DNA of 64,000 bases. It comes from an uncultured Lachnospiraceae bacterium. Its GTDB lineage: Bacteria > Bacillota > Clostridia > Lachnospirales > Lachnospiraceae. The notes beneath the pieces were generated by a model. That model had not been told where the DNA came from. It ran no database searches and worked only from the letters and a program-made list of their open reading frames with translations. Positions 52,877-60,658 of this stretch are shown piece by piece. Within the stretch, counting starts at the first letter, position 1, and every line of letters begins with the position of its first letter. The stretch spans positions 18,086 to 82,085 of the forward strand of contig CACXGE010000124.1 in assembly GCA_902767135.1 (NCBI GenBank), read 5' to 3'. The translations under genes were made by a program, and so were the position numbers.

Positions 52877-54256
52877 ATGAGAAGAAAAGAACGTTATAAA
52901 CGGTTGCTTTCTATATTTCTTGCAGCCGTGATTATTGTAGTGCAAATGGCCATTTATGCTTATGTGTGGTTTACCTGCTACGATGGTACTCTGCCGAAAA
53001 ACTTCTTTCACAATGGTCATCTGGTATTGATTGCTCTGTATGGATTGTTAATTTTATTTTTTTCTAATGTATACAGCGCATACAAGGTAGGCTATTTGCG
53101 GGTCATGGATGTACTGTATTCCCAGTGCCTTTCCACCCTCTGCGTAAATATTGTTACCTGGCTCCAGCTTTGTCTGTTAGGTTACAGAATTATGCCATAT
53201 ATTCCCATCGTCTTAATGACTCTGATGGATGGAATTGCCATAATACTATGGACTTTATTTTCCCATTGGTTATACAAGAAACTGTATCCGCCCAGACAGC
53301 TTTTGCTGATATACGGCGACCGCAGTCCCAAATATCTCATCGGGAAACTAAATTCCAGAAGTGATAAATACGCTATTCACACTTCTGTCCACGTAGATGA
53401 AGGAGAAGAAAAAATAAAGGAATTAATCAACAAACATAATGCTGTTCTGGTTTGCGATATCGATTCCCAGATCAGAAACAACATTGTAAAATACTGTTTT
53501 GGCAAATCCATACGCTGCTATGTAATGCCCAAAATTTCCGATATTATTATCATGGGTTCCGACAGCATTCATCTGTTCGATACCCCACTTCAGCTGTCCA
53601 GAAATTTTGGGCTGGCACCTGAGGAACGTTTACTAAAGCGAGGATTGGATATTATTGTGTCGTTGGTGATTTTAATTTGTACCTCGCCACTTATGTTAAT
53701 TTTTTCATTGTGTATCAAATTATATGATGGTGGGCCTGTATTTTATAAGCAGGAACGCCTTACCCAGGATGGGCAACCTTTTATGATATATAAATTTCGC
53801 AGTATGCGTGTGGATTCGGAAAAAAATGGTGCCCGTCTTGCCATGAAAAACGATGACCGTGTCACACCAATTGGACGTGTTTTACGTAAGCTTCATTTAG
53901 ACGAGTTGCCACAGATTTTAAATATCCTACGTGGAGAAATGTCATTGGTGGGTCCTAGACCCGAACGTAAGGTAATTGCCGATCAATATGCAAAAGAAAT
54001 TCCTGAATTTCCTTTCCGTCTGAAAGCAAAGGCCGGATTGACAGGATATGCACAGGTGTACGGCAGATACAATACCACACCTTACGACAAATTAAAACTG
54101 GACCTTTATTATATTCAAAATTACAGCATTTTCTTAGATTTAAAATTGATTTTATTGACAGTAAAAATTCTCTTCCAGAAAGAAAATACGGAAGGAGTGG
54201 AAAAATGGCAGACTACGGCATCCAAATCGGAAAACGAAGCCAGACAGACAAAATAA
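52877..54256 (+). CDS. Second polyprenyl glycosylphosphotransferase (initiating sugar transferase)
   Basis: Four hydrophobic helices at the N terminus precede a linker domain and a catalytic C terminus. RGLDIIVSLVILICTSP leads to QERLTQDGQPFMIYKFRSM, DELPQILNIL, MSLVGPRPERK and AGLTGYAQVYGRYNTTPYDK, the signatures of bacterial sugar transferases of the EPS type. It moves a sugar-1-phosphate to undecaprenyl phosphate and would start a polymer distinct from that begun by the protein at 27542. It is the only plus-strand gene in the right half of the window. GAGAGGAAAA precedes the ATG. Confidence 0.92.
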   Translation: MRRKERYKRLLSIFLAAVIIVVQMAIYAYVWFTCYDGTLPKNFFHNGHLVLIALYGLLILFFSNVYSAYKVGYLRVMDVLYSQCLSTLCVNIVTWLQLCLLGYRIMPYIPIVLMTLMDGIAIILWTLFSHWLYKKLYPPRQLLLIYGDRSPKYLIGKLNSRSDKYAIHTSVHVDEGEEKIKELINKHNAVLVCDIDSQIRNNIVKYCFGKSIRCYVMPKISDIIIMGSDSIHLFDTPLQLSRNFGLAPEERLLKRGLDIIVSLVILICTSPLMLIFSLCIKLYDGGPVFYKQERLTQDGQPFMIYKFRSMRVDSEKNGARLAMKNDDRVTPIGRVLRKLHLDELPQILNILRGEMSLVGPRPERKVIADQYAKEIPEFPFRLKAKAGLTGYAQVYGRYNTTPYDKLKLDLYYIQNYSIFLDLKLILLTVKILFQKENTEGVEKWQTTASKSENEARQTK

Positions 54257-54260
54257 ATTT

Positions 54261-54291
54261 CCCCCTTGGGTATCACACCCAAGGGGGTTTT
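54261..54291 (+). terminator. Terminator of the second sugar transferase
   Basis: CCCCCTTGGG (54261-54270) pairs perfectly with CCCAAGGGGG (54278-54287), followed by TTTT, 5 bases after the stop codon. Confidence 0.88.
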
Positions 54292-54313
54292 ATGTACAAT
54301 ATACATTCTATTT

Positions 54314-55237
54314 TTATTTATCAAAAAGTTTTTCTGCGTAAACCCCTTTGTTTATTAACTCCTTGAAAGAGTTTACCACACTTTCTTTATCTTCTTTGTA
54401 AGTCACACCAAACCATTTATCTCTTGTCTCAAGAACTTTTACCTTGGCCTTCTTTTCACGAATCAACTGGTCAATGATAATAGGAAGCAGATATTCTTTC
54501 TTTAGTGCTTTCTCGCCAAGATTGGTAAGGAATCTTTCGAATCCGTCCTCCAATACCTTCAGAAATCCCGGGGTCAATCCCCACATATTCATAGATGCAT
54601 AACTCTCCGGATTAATCTCCTTCTCTTTTCCGTCTTCGTCAACTGCAATTACCTTGCCATTTTTTCTTTCGATGCCACTTGTTTCAATCACTTCCATTAA
54701 GACATGATCCTCATCAATCTTAGCAACACCTCTGGTAACCGCCCCATTATCGCTTAAAGTATTCTTCAAGATAAATCCTGCCATACACATATCCATGACA
54801 TCTGTATCTTCTTTTATTCCCACAAGATAATCATGTACCTTGACAAAAGCCTCTTTCCCATAGTAATCATCTGCATTGATTACTACAAAAGGTACATCCA
54901 AAATATCTTTACAACTCAGTACCGCCTGACCAGTACCCCATGGTTTCTTTCTTCCTTCCGGAACTTGAAAACCTGCCGGTAAATCATCAATTTCCTGAAA
55001 TGCATACTCACATCTGCAAATTTTCTCCATACGATTTCCGATTATTTCCCTGAAATCTTTTTCCAAATCTTTACGTATGATAAATATTACTTTATCAAAT
55101 CCTGCTTCCAATGCATCGTGAATGGAATAGTCCATAATGATTTCCCCATTTGGTCCTACAGGCTCTAACTGTTTAATTCCTCCACCAAATCGACTTCCTA
55201 TCCCAGCAGCCATAATCACTAACGCGGTTTCTCTCAT
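54314..55237 (-). CDS. Sugar-phosphate nucleotidyltransferase-like protein
   Basis: The start ALVIMAAGIGSRFGGGIKQLEPVG is the nucleotide-binding loop with the essential Arg and Lys, and VINADDYYG is the metal-binding region. The family covers UTP- and dTTP-dependent sugar-1-phosphate nucleotidylyltransferases. The substrate cannot be read from the sequence. The 307 residues are close to the family norm. It has its own promoter and strong AGGAGG upstream of the ATG, separate from the rfbGF operon. Confidence 0.82.
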   Translation of the reverse strand: MRETALVIMAAGIGSRFGGGIKQLEPVGPNGEIIMDYSIHDALEAGFDKVIFIIRKDLEKDFREIIGNRMEKICRCEYAFQEIDDLPAGFQVPEGRKKPWGTGQAVLSCKDILDVPFVVINADDYYGKEAFVKVHDYLVGIKEDTDVMDMCMAGFILKNTLSDNGAVTRGVAKIDEDHVLMEVIETSGIERKNGKVIAVDEDGKEKEINPESYASMNMWGLTPGFLKVLEDGFERFLTNLGEKALKKEYLLPIIIDQLIREKKAKVKVLETRDKWFGVTYKEDKESVVNSFKELINKGVYAEKLFDK

Positions 55238-55284
55238 AATATTCCTCCTAATTACAACAATATAGTATGCATATAACCTTCTTC

Positions 55285-55313
55285 ATTATACAACATTTTT
55301 TATATAAAATCAA
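55285..55313 (-). promoter_or_regulatory. Predicted promoter of the nucleotidyltransferase gene
   Basis: Minus strand: TTGATT, 17 bases, TATAAT (perfect -10). It abuts the upstream hairpin. Confidence 0.68.
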
Positions 55314-55345
55314 CGTATCTGTTCAGAATTACTGAACAGATACGT
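55313..55345 (-). repeat. Perfect palindrome ACGTATCTGTTCAG, probable terminator of the rfbG operon
   Basis: The arms (55313-55326 and 55332-55345) are perfect 14-base complements with a 5-base loop. On the minus strand a T-rich tract (TTGATTTTATAT) follows. It is the best-formed member of the CTGTTCAG palindrome family and lies 12 bases after the rfbG stop codon. Confidence 0.75.
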
Positions 55346-55357
55346 AAAATCCAGCAA

Positions 55358-56413
55358 TTATTTCATTCTTTCCATTAACAATGCTATCTGTCGCTCCATG
55401 CAATCATTGACCATCTCTTTTGTTTTTGATTTTTTTGAAAATTCTACCGTAAGAGCAATGGCCTCCTTTACATGAAAAGCAGGTTTCCAACCAAAGGTAT
55501 TTTTCAGCTTACTACAATCTAACTTCAGAAAATTTGCTTCATGTACTGGGTTAGCTTCTGATATATTTTTCCAGGTAGCACCATCTTTATAACAATCACA
55601 AAACATAGTAACTAACTCTCCGGTAGTCACACAGTCACATTCCTCCGGTCCCACGTTATAGTACCCTGCAAATTCCTTTTGTTCTGCCTGTTTCATGGCA
55701 ATCAAAAGGTAAACATACAGTGGTTCTAATACGTGCTGATATGGTCTTGTAGAATATGGATTGCGGACAATGATAGGTTCCTTTTTCTCCATGGCACGAA
55801 TACAGTCCGGAACAATCCTGTCCACAGCAAAATCTCCGCCTCCAATTACATTTCCGGCCCTGGCAGTAGAAACTGGTAGCTGCAGTTCCCCAAAGAAGCT
55901 CTTAATATAACTATGGGTCACCAATTCGGAACAACTTTTGGAATTAGAATAGGGGTCGTAACCATCCAATGGCTCATCTTCCCGGTATCCCCATACCCAT
56001 TCTTTGTTTTCATACACCTTATCTGTGGTGACATTTAGAACGCTCTCCACGGACTTTGACTTTCTGGCACATTCTAAAAGATGTACCGTCCCCATCACAT
56101 TGGTTTCATAGGTTGCTACCGGATTTTTATAACTTTCCCTTACCAATGGCTGGGCTGCCAGATGAAATACCACCTGTGGTCTCACCTCTTCAAAGTATCT
56201 TTGCATATGAACGAAGTCTCTCACATCACCGATTTCTGAATGTACCTGTGTTTCCATACCTGACATTTCAAACAAAGAAGGTGTGGTTGGAGGTGTCAGG
56301 GCATACCCATACACCTCTGCCCCTAACTCTAAAAGTATTTTACATAACCAGCTTCCCTTAAATCCTGTATGTCCTGTCACCAGTACCCTTTTTCCTTTAT
56401 AAAACTCGTACAT
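55358..56413 (-). CDS. rfbG: CDP-glucose 4,6-dehydratase RfbG
   Basis: An extended short-chain dehydrogenase with TGHTGFKGSW as the nucleotide loop, NVTTDKVYEN, and YSNSKSCSE with the YxxxK pair. RfbG makes CDP-4-dehydro-6-deoxyglucose, the precursor of 3,6-dideoxyhexoses. The neighbour rfbF makes its substrate. I chose ATG 56413 (AGGAGGG upstream, product MYEFYKGKRVLVTG) over 56455, which would overlap rfbF. Confidence 0.94.
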   Translation of the reverse strand: MYEFYKGKRVLVTGHTGFKGSWLCKILLELGAEVYGYALTPPTTPSLFEMSGMETQVHSEIGDVRDFVHMQRYFEEVRPQVVFHLAAQPLVRESYKNPVATYETNVMGTVHLLECARKSKSVESVLNVTTDKVYENKEWVWGYREDEPLDGYDPYSNSKSCSELVTHSYIKSFFGELQLPVSTARAGNVIGGGDFAVDRIVPDCIRAMEKKEPIIVRNPYSTRPYQHVLEPLYVYLLIAMKQAEQKEFAGYYNVGPEECDCVTTGELVTMFCDCYKDGATWKNISEANPVHEANFLKLDCSKLKNTFGWKPAFHVKEAIALTVEFSKKSKTKEMVNDCMERQIALLMERMK

Positions 56414-56421
56414 AGTCCCTC

Positions 56422-57192
56422 CTAATGCTTCCAAGGAGCATTTCCACTTTTCCAAAGTTTCTCTAACTGTTCTCTGTCACGCATACTATCCATACACTGC
56501 CAAAAACCTTCATAACGGTATGCCATAAGTTCTCCATTCATGGCACATTGTTCTAAGGGTTCCTTTTCAAATACAGTCTCATCACCGTTAATATATTCAA
56601 AAATCTTAGGTTCTAGCACCATATATCCAGCATTTATCCAGCCTCCATCTTCCTTTTTCTTTTCCGCGAAGCCATGAACAAAATCTCCATCATCCAAATC
56701 CAATGCTCCAAAGCGTCCCCCAGGCTGAATTGCTGTTATGGTGGCAACTTTTCCACTTTTTTTGTGAAACTCTACCAGCTTATCCACTGGCACGTCGCTT
56801 AGTCCATCCCCGTAAGTCATAAGAAATGTTTCGTCTCCCACATACTTTTGAATACGCTTAATTCTTCCTCCCGTCATGGTGGAATAACCTGTGTCTACCA
56901 CGGTAACCTTCCAGGGTTCTGTGGCATTATCGTGAATCTGTATACTGTTTCCGTTGGTAAAATCATAGGTAATATCACTGTTATAGAGGAAATAGTCCGC
57001 AAAATACTGTTTGATCATATGCTGTTTGTATCCTCCACAGATAATAAATTCATGAAAACCATAAGCAGAATAATGCTTCATAATATGCCACAAAATAGGC
57101 TGATCCCCAATCTCAATCATAGGTTTTGGTTTCAAATGGCTTTCTTCACTGATTCTGGTACCAAATCCTCCTGCTAAAATAACAACCTTCAT
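56422..57192 (-). CDS. rfbF: Glucose-1-phosphate cytidylyltransferase RfbF
   Basis: The start MKVVILAGGFGTRISEES and KPKPMIEIGDQPILWHIMKH are diagnostic of RfbF, as is TYGDGLSDV for the metal site. The enzyme makes CDP-glucose from CTP and glucose-1-phosphate. The 256 residues are standard. It lies 3 bases after the GtrA gene. Confidence 0.96.
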   Translation of the reverse strand: MKVVILAGGFGTRISEESHLKPKPMIEIGDQPILWHIMKHYSAYGFHEFIICGGYKQHMIKQYFADYFLYNSDITYDFTNGNSIQIHDNATEPWKVTVVDTGYSTMTGGRIKRIQKYVGDETFLMTYGDGLSDVPVDKLVEFHKKSGKVATITAIQPGGRFGALDLDDGDFVHGFAEKKKEDGGWINAGYMVLEPKIFEYINGDETVFEKEPLEQCAMNGELMAYRYEGFWQCMDSMRDREQLEKLWKSGNAPWKH

Positions 57193-57195
57193 AAT

Positions 57196-57636
57196 TTACA
57201 CCTTCTTTTTCTTAAAAATCAACAATTTGCTAAAGATATAATTTAACACAATCACAATCACACTGATAAGAACCTTGGCAACCATTCCTTCCACGCCAAA
57301 AATTGCCTGATTTAATCCCATCCACATTAACACAGGGAACAATCCAATCTCAAATAAGCCTGAGAATACTCTTGCTCCCAAAAACATTCCCAGTTCCTTC
57401 ACAAGAAGATCTATTTTCCAGCTCTTACTCTCAAACACCCAGATTTTATTGGTAATATATGCAAATATCACCGCTGTAATCCATGCAATGATGTTGGCAA
57501 TATTCATATTCACTACGATTCCTGTCACTGTTAAGACTGTATATGTAATCCAGTTGACGGCTGTGGTACCCACACCAAAAATCAAATACATGATAATCTC
57601 TTTGTACTTTTCAAACAATTCCTTTCTTTTTTCCAT
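57196..57636 (-). CDS. GtrA family membrane protein
   Basis: Four helices in 146 residues with the family pattern LIFGVGTTAVNWITYTVL and IANIIAWITAVIFAYITNKIWVF. It probably flips undecaprenyl-phosphate-linked sugars. It lies between the CDP-glucose genes and two GT2 genes. AAGGAGAAG precedes the ATG. Confidence 0.92.
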   Translation of the reverse strand: MEKRKELFEKYKEIIMYLIFGVGTTAVNWITYTVLTVTGIVVNMNIANIIAWITAVIFAYITNKIWVFESKSWKIDLLVKELGMFLGARVFSGLFEIGLFPVLMWMGLNQAIFGVEGMVAKVLISVIVIVLNYIFSKLLIFKKKKV

Positions 57637-57651
57637 TGCTGTGTCTTCTCC

Positions 57652-58482
57652 TTACTTTTTCCTTAAAAATTTCTGATAAAAAAATTCTCTCATAAAGTTT
57701 GGTATTAAACATACAAGAAATTGTCCATAGGCAGAAACTACATACTGACCAAAACTGGACACCCCCATTTTTCTCAACTTTCTTCGAAATTTAAATGCAA
57801 GTTTTCCGTAAGCCAGTCCCCCTCTTCTCTGATACATCTTGGCCCCTGCCCTCATATACAGTAAGCTTTCCGGCACATTGTAACCAATTTTTCCTGCCTG
57901 AAGCATACGGGCCCACAGATAGTAATCTTCAAAAAAGGGACAATCCATATATCCCCCTGCCTGAAGCACTGCTGACTTTACATAAACCATAGTAGGATGA
58001 TTGAAGGGATTGCGTTTTCCTATATATTTTCGAATTTCTTCTGAGGTTTCCACCATTCTTCTGGTAGCCTTCACATTTTCTATGTTGTCCTCAAATTCGT
58101 CCACCGCACTTCCCACCAGATCAGCCTGGTATTTTTCCATGGCCTCCAGTTGTTTCTCCATTCTCTCAGGTTTACTGATATCATCACTGTCCATTCTTGC
58201 AATTATCTCATGCTTACAAAACTGCATTCCATAATTCAAAGCTTTTCCCAATCCCTGCCCTTCTTCCAGACGTACTACCTGCAGGGTTTCCCCATGGGAC
58301 TGTTTCTGCTCTTGTATCACTTGCTCCAACTCTGGATTTAATGGTCCATCACAGACTAGCACAAAATCATCCACAGGAATGGTCTGGTTCCACATACTGT
58401 CCATGCTACCATCTAAATACTCTGGGATTTCTTTATTATATACCGACATTAAAACAGAATACTTACAATTTTTTCCATCCAT
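57652..58482 (-). CDS. Family 2 glycosyltransferase
   Basis: The GT-A core shows YSVLMSVYNKE, VLVCDGPLN, LGKALNYGM and ARMDSDDIS. A conserved PFNHPTMVY and PFFEDYYLWARML follow, typical of capsule GT2 enzymes of about 270 residues. The C terminus is basic and aromatic, possibly membrane-associated. The start codon overlaps the previous stop in TAATG, indicating coupled translation. Confidence 0.9.
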   Translation of the reverse strand: MDGKNCKYSVLMSVYNKEIPEYLDGSMDSMWNQTIPVDDFVLVCDGPLNPELEQVIQEQKQSHGETLQVVRLEEGQGLGKALNYGMQFCKHEIIARMDSDDISKPERMEKQLEAMEKYQADLVGSAVDEFEDNIENVKATRRMVETSEEIRKYIGKRNPFNHPTMVYVKSAVLQAGGYMDCPFFEDYYLWARMLQAGKIGYNVPESLLYMRAGAKMYQRRGGLAYGKLAFKFRRKLRKMGVSSFGQYVVSAYGQFLVCLIPNFMREFFYQKFLRKK

Positions 58483-59450
58483 TATGTATCCGCCTCTTCT
58501 TTATCATCAATACCATAGGTTTCCCTTGTTAAATAGATTGGACGATTTTTTACCTGTATATACATTTTTGAGATATATTCTCCCAGTACCCCAAGAAAAA
58601 ATAACTGTACTCCACCCATAAACAAAATCAGCGTAACTACCGTTGCATGACCGGGAACATCAATTCCAAGAATCATTTTCTGCAAAACAACAAGAAACAT
58701 ATAGACAACGGCAAGAAATGCCGCTAAGGTTCCCACATACATAGCTAACTTTAATGGAGCTATGGAGAAGGAAACAATTCCATCTATGGCATATTTATAG
58801 AGTTTACGAAAGGACCATTTTGAGGTTCCTGCATTTCTCTCCTGTACATCATAAGGAATATACTTTGTTTCAAATCCAACCCAGGAAAAAATCCCCTTGG
58901 AAAAACGATGGTATTCACTCATACTGAGAATTGCCTCCCGCATATTGCTGCGAAAGGTTCGAAAATCACTGGCTCCAGACACAAATCGTGTGTCTGCCAC
59001 CAAATTTATAATTTTATAAAAGGCCTTTTTAAAAAAAGACAATACTTTTCCTTCTTTTCTTTTATCTTGAAAGGCGGCAACACAATCATACGCTTCCTCT
59101 TTATCTAAAATTTCTACCATGGATAGCACTACTTCCGGTCTTTGCTGCAAATCTGCATCAATCACTGTGGTATACTCACCCACCGCCTGTTTCATGCCCG
59201 CATAAATGGCTGCCTCCTTGCCAAAATTTCTGGAAAAACCTATGATCTTAATATGATCCTGTGTGTTTTCACCATATATTTTTCTCAGCTTTTTCATGGT
59301 CTGATCTTTGCTTCCATCATTGACAAAAACAAACTCATAACTTTCCATTTTTTCCTGAAAACATTTCTTAACTTCTTCAAAAAAAAGTTCAACGTTGTCC
59401 TCTTCATTGTAGCACGGAACTACAAGTGAAAGCTTTATCTTCGCCTTCAT
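58482..59450 (-). CDS. Bactoprenol glucosyltransferase-like GT2 (GtrB type)
   Basis: The catalytic domain has LSLVVPCYNEEDN, FVNDGSKDQT and VIDADLQQRPE, and SGASDFRTFRS is characteristic of the subgroup. Two C-terminal helices (about 235-300) anchor it. These enzymes load glucose or another hexose on undecaprenyl phosphate for side-chain decoration. The GtrA gene is two genes downstream, which fits a flippase pair. GGAGGG precedes the ATG. Confidence 0.92.
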   Translation of the reverse strand: MKAKIKLSLVVPCYNEEDNVELFFEEVKKCFQEKMESYEFVFVNDGSKDQTMKKLRKIYGENTQDHIKIIGFSRNFGKEAAIYAGMKQAVGEYTTVIDADLQQRPEVVLSMVEILDKEEAYDCVAAFQDKRKEGKVLSFFKKAFYKIINLVADTRFVSGASDFRTFRSNMREAILSMSEYHRFSKGIFSWVGFETKYIPYDVQERNAGTSKWSFRKLYKYAIDGIVSFSIAPLKLAMYVGTLAAFLAVVYMFLVVLQKMILGIDVPGHATVVTLILFMGGVQLFFLGVLGEYISKMYIQVKNRPIYLTRETYGIDDKEEADT

Positions 59451-59468
59451 TTTCTCCCTCCTGTAACC

Positions 59469-60650
59469 TTATTCCAGTCCTATTTTTTCCAATAAGCCTT
59501 TGCAGTTGTCTGGTGTATTCACCTGGTTTACCAATGCATTTACCCTGGCTCTCTCTTCTTCGTACCCATCAATTCCTGCTACGGTATCCTGCAAAAAGCA
59601 CATAAATTCTTCCTTGTTCTGTATGATTCTTCCCGGCATATATTCAAAGGGATGCTCAAACACAAACCCTCTGTTTCCCTCATACTCCTTCATATCCTCG
59701 ATGGTAAATCCAATGGGACGATTCAATAAAAGATAGTCAAAATAGATAGAAGAATAATCCGTAATTAGAAAATCAGAATCCTTTACCAGTTTATATAATG
59801 CCAGCTTTTGTTCAATCATTTTAGGGTGGGTAAGAAATTTGATATGACTCTGCTCCTGCAAGCAAAAATCCTCCAGATTTTGCGCCGGATGAAATTTTAC
59901 CAACAACAATACGTTCTCCTTGGAAAGATATTGATTTAATTCCTCTATGCTTTTAGAATTATGAAAAATGGGTAAGCCTCCATTTTCCAAATAAGTTTCT
60001 CCACTATCTACAATAGAGCCATCTCTTGACTTTCGATAGGTTGGCATCCACATAGCAATTTTTTTATACTCTCCCTCTTTGATGCCAAGCTTTCCGAATT
60101 CCCAATCTTTACTAAACAGATCATCATTTCTAGGATGTCCGCACAGAATCACCTTACTCTCCTCACAGTCAAAAGCCTGTGCCATAATAGGAACAAAACA
60201 TTGCTTAGGAGCTGTCAGATAAGTAAAGAAATCATACTCATAATCTCCAAGCTTATCTAACATATGATTGATTTTCTTTAAAGGGGTTCCATGCCAGTAA
60301 TTCACCCACACCTGCTTCTTTGTAGGGTGAATTGCCAACATTTCTCCATGATAAAAATTGTATTTTGCAGTAAACACCAAACTAAGCGACTGCTTTAATG
60401 TGCAAAAATGTACATTTTCCTGTATATATTCTATATATCTTTCCGGCTTGTCTACCACACAGTATATACTATATCTTCTTTGATAGCCATTGTCCACAAG
60501 ATAATGAAATAATGTTTCACTATTATCGCACAGTGGTCCTTTACAGAAAATCATTATTTTATTTTCGCTTTTTGGAATGCATTTATTCACCAGAGATAAG
60601 ATTTTTCCACCCGTGAAATAAACCTTACGTTTCCATTTTCCCTTAACCAT
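59469..60650 (-). CDS. CDP-glycerol glycerophosphotransferase family protein (TagB/TagF-like)
   Basis: The signatures of the Glyphos_transf family are visible: NYWHGTPLKKI, CGHPRNDDLF, MWMPTYRKS, KFHP and ITDYSSIYFDYLLLNRP. Such enzymes add glycerol-phosphate or other polyol-phosphate units to wall or capsule polymers. At 393 residues it is a single-domain form. AGGAG precedes the ATG. No tagD or CDP-polyol synthesis gene is in the window, so the donor is uncertain. Confidence 0.92.
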   Translation of the reverse strand: MVKGKWKRKVYFTGGKILSLVNKCIPKSENKIMIFCKGPLCDNSETLFHYLVDNGYQRRYSIYCVVDKPERYIEYIQENVHFCTLKQSLSLVFTAKYNFYHGEMLAIHPTKKQVWVNYWHGTPLKKINHMLDKLGDYEYDFFTYLTAPKQCFVPIMAQAFDCEESKVILCGHPRNDDLFSKDWEFGKLGIKEGEYKKIAMWMPTYRKSRDGSIVDSGETYLENGGLPIFHNSKSIEELNQYLSKENVLLLVKFHPAQNLEDFCLQEQSHIKFLTHPKMIEQKLALYKLVKDSDFLITDYSSIYFDYLLLNRPIGFTIEDMKEYEGNRGFVFEHPFEYMPGRIIQNKEEFMCFLQDTVAGIDGYEEERARVNALVNQVNTPDNCKGLLEKIGLE

Positions 60651-60658
60651 ACAAACTC

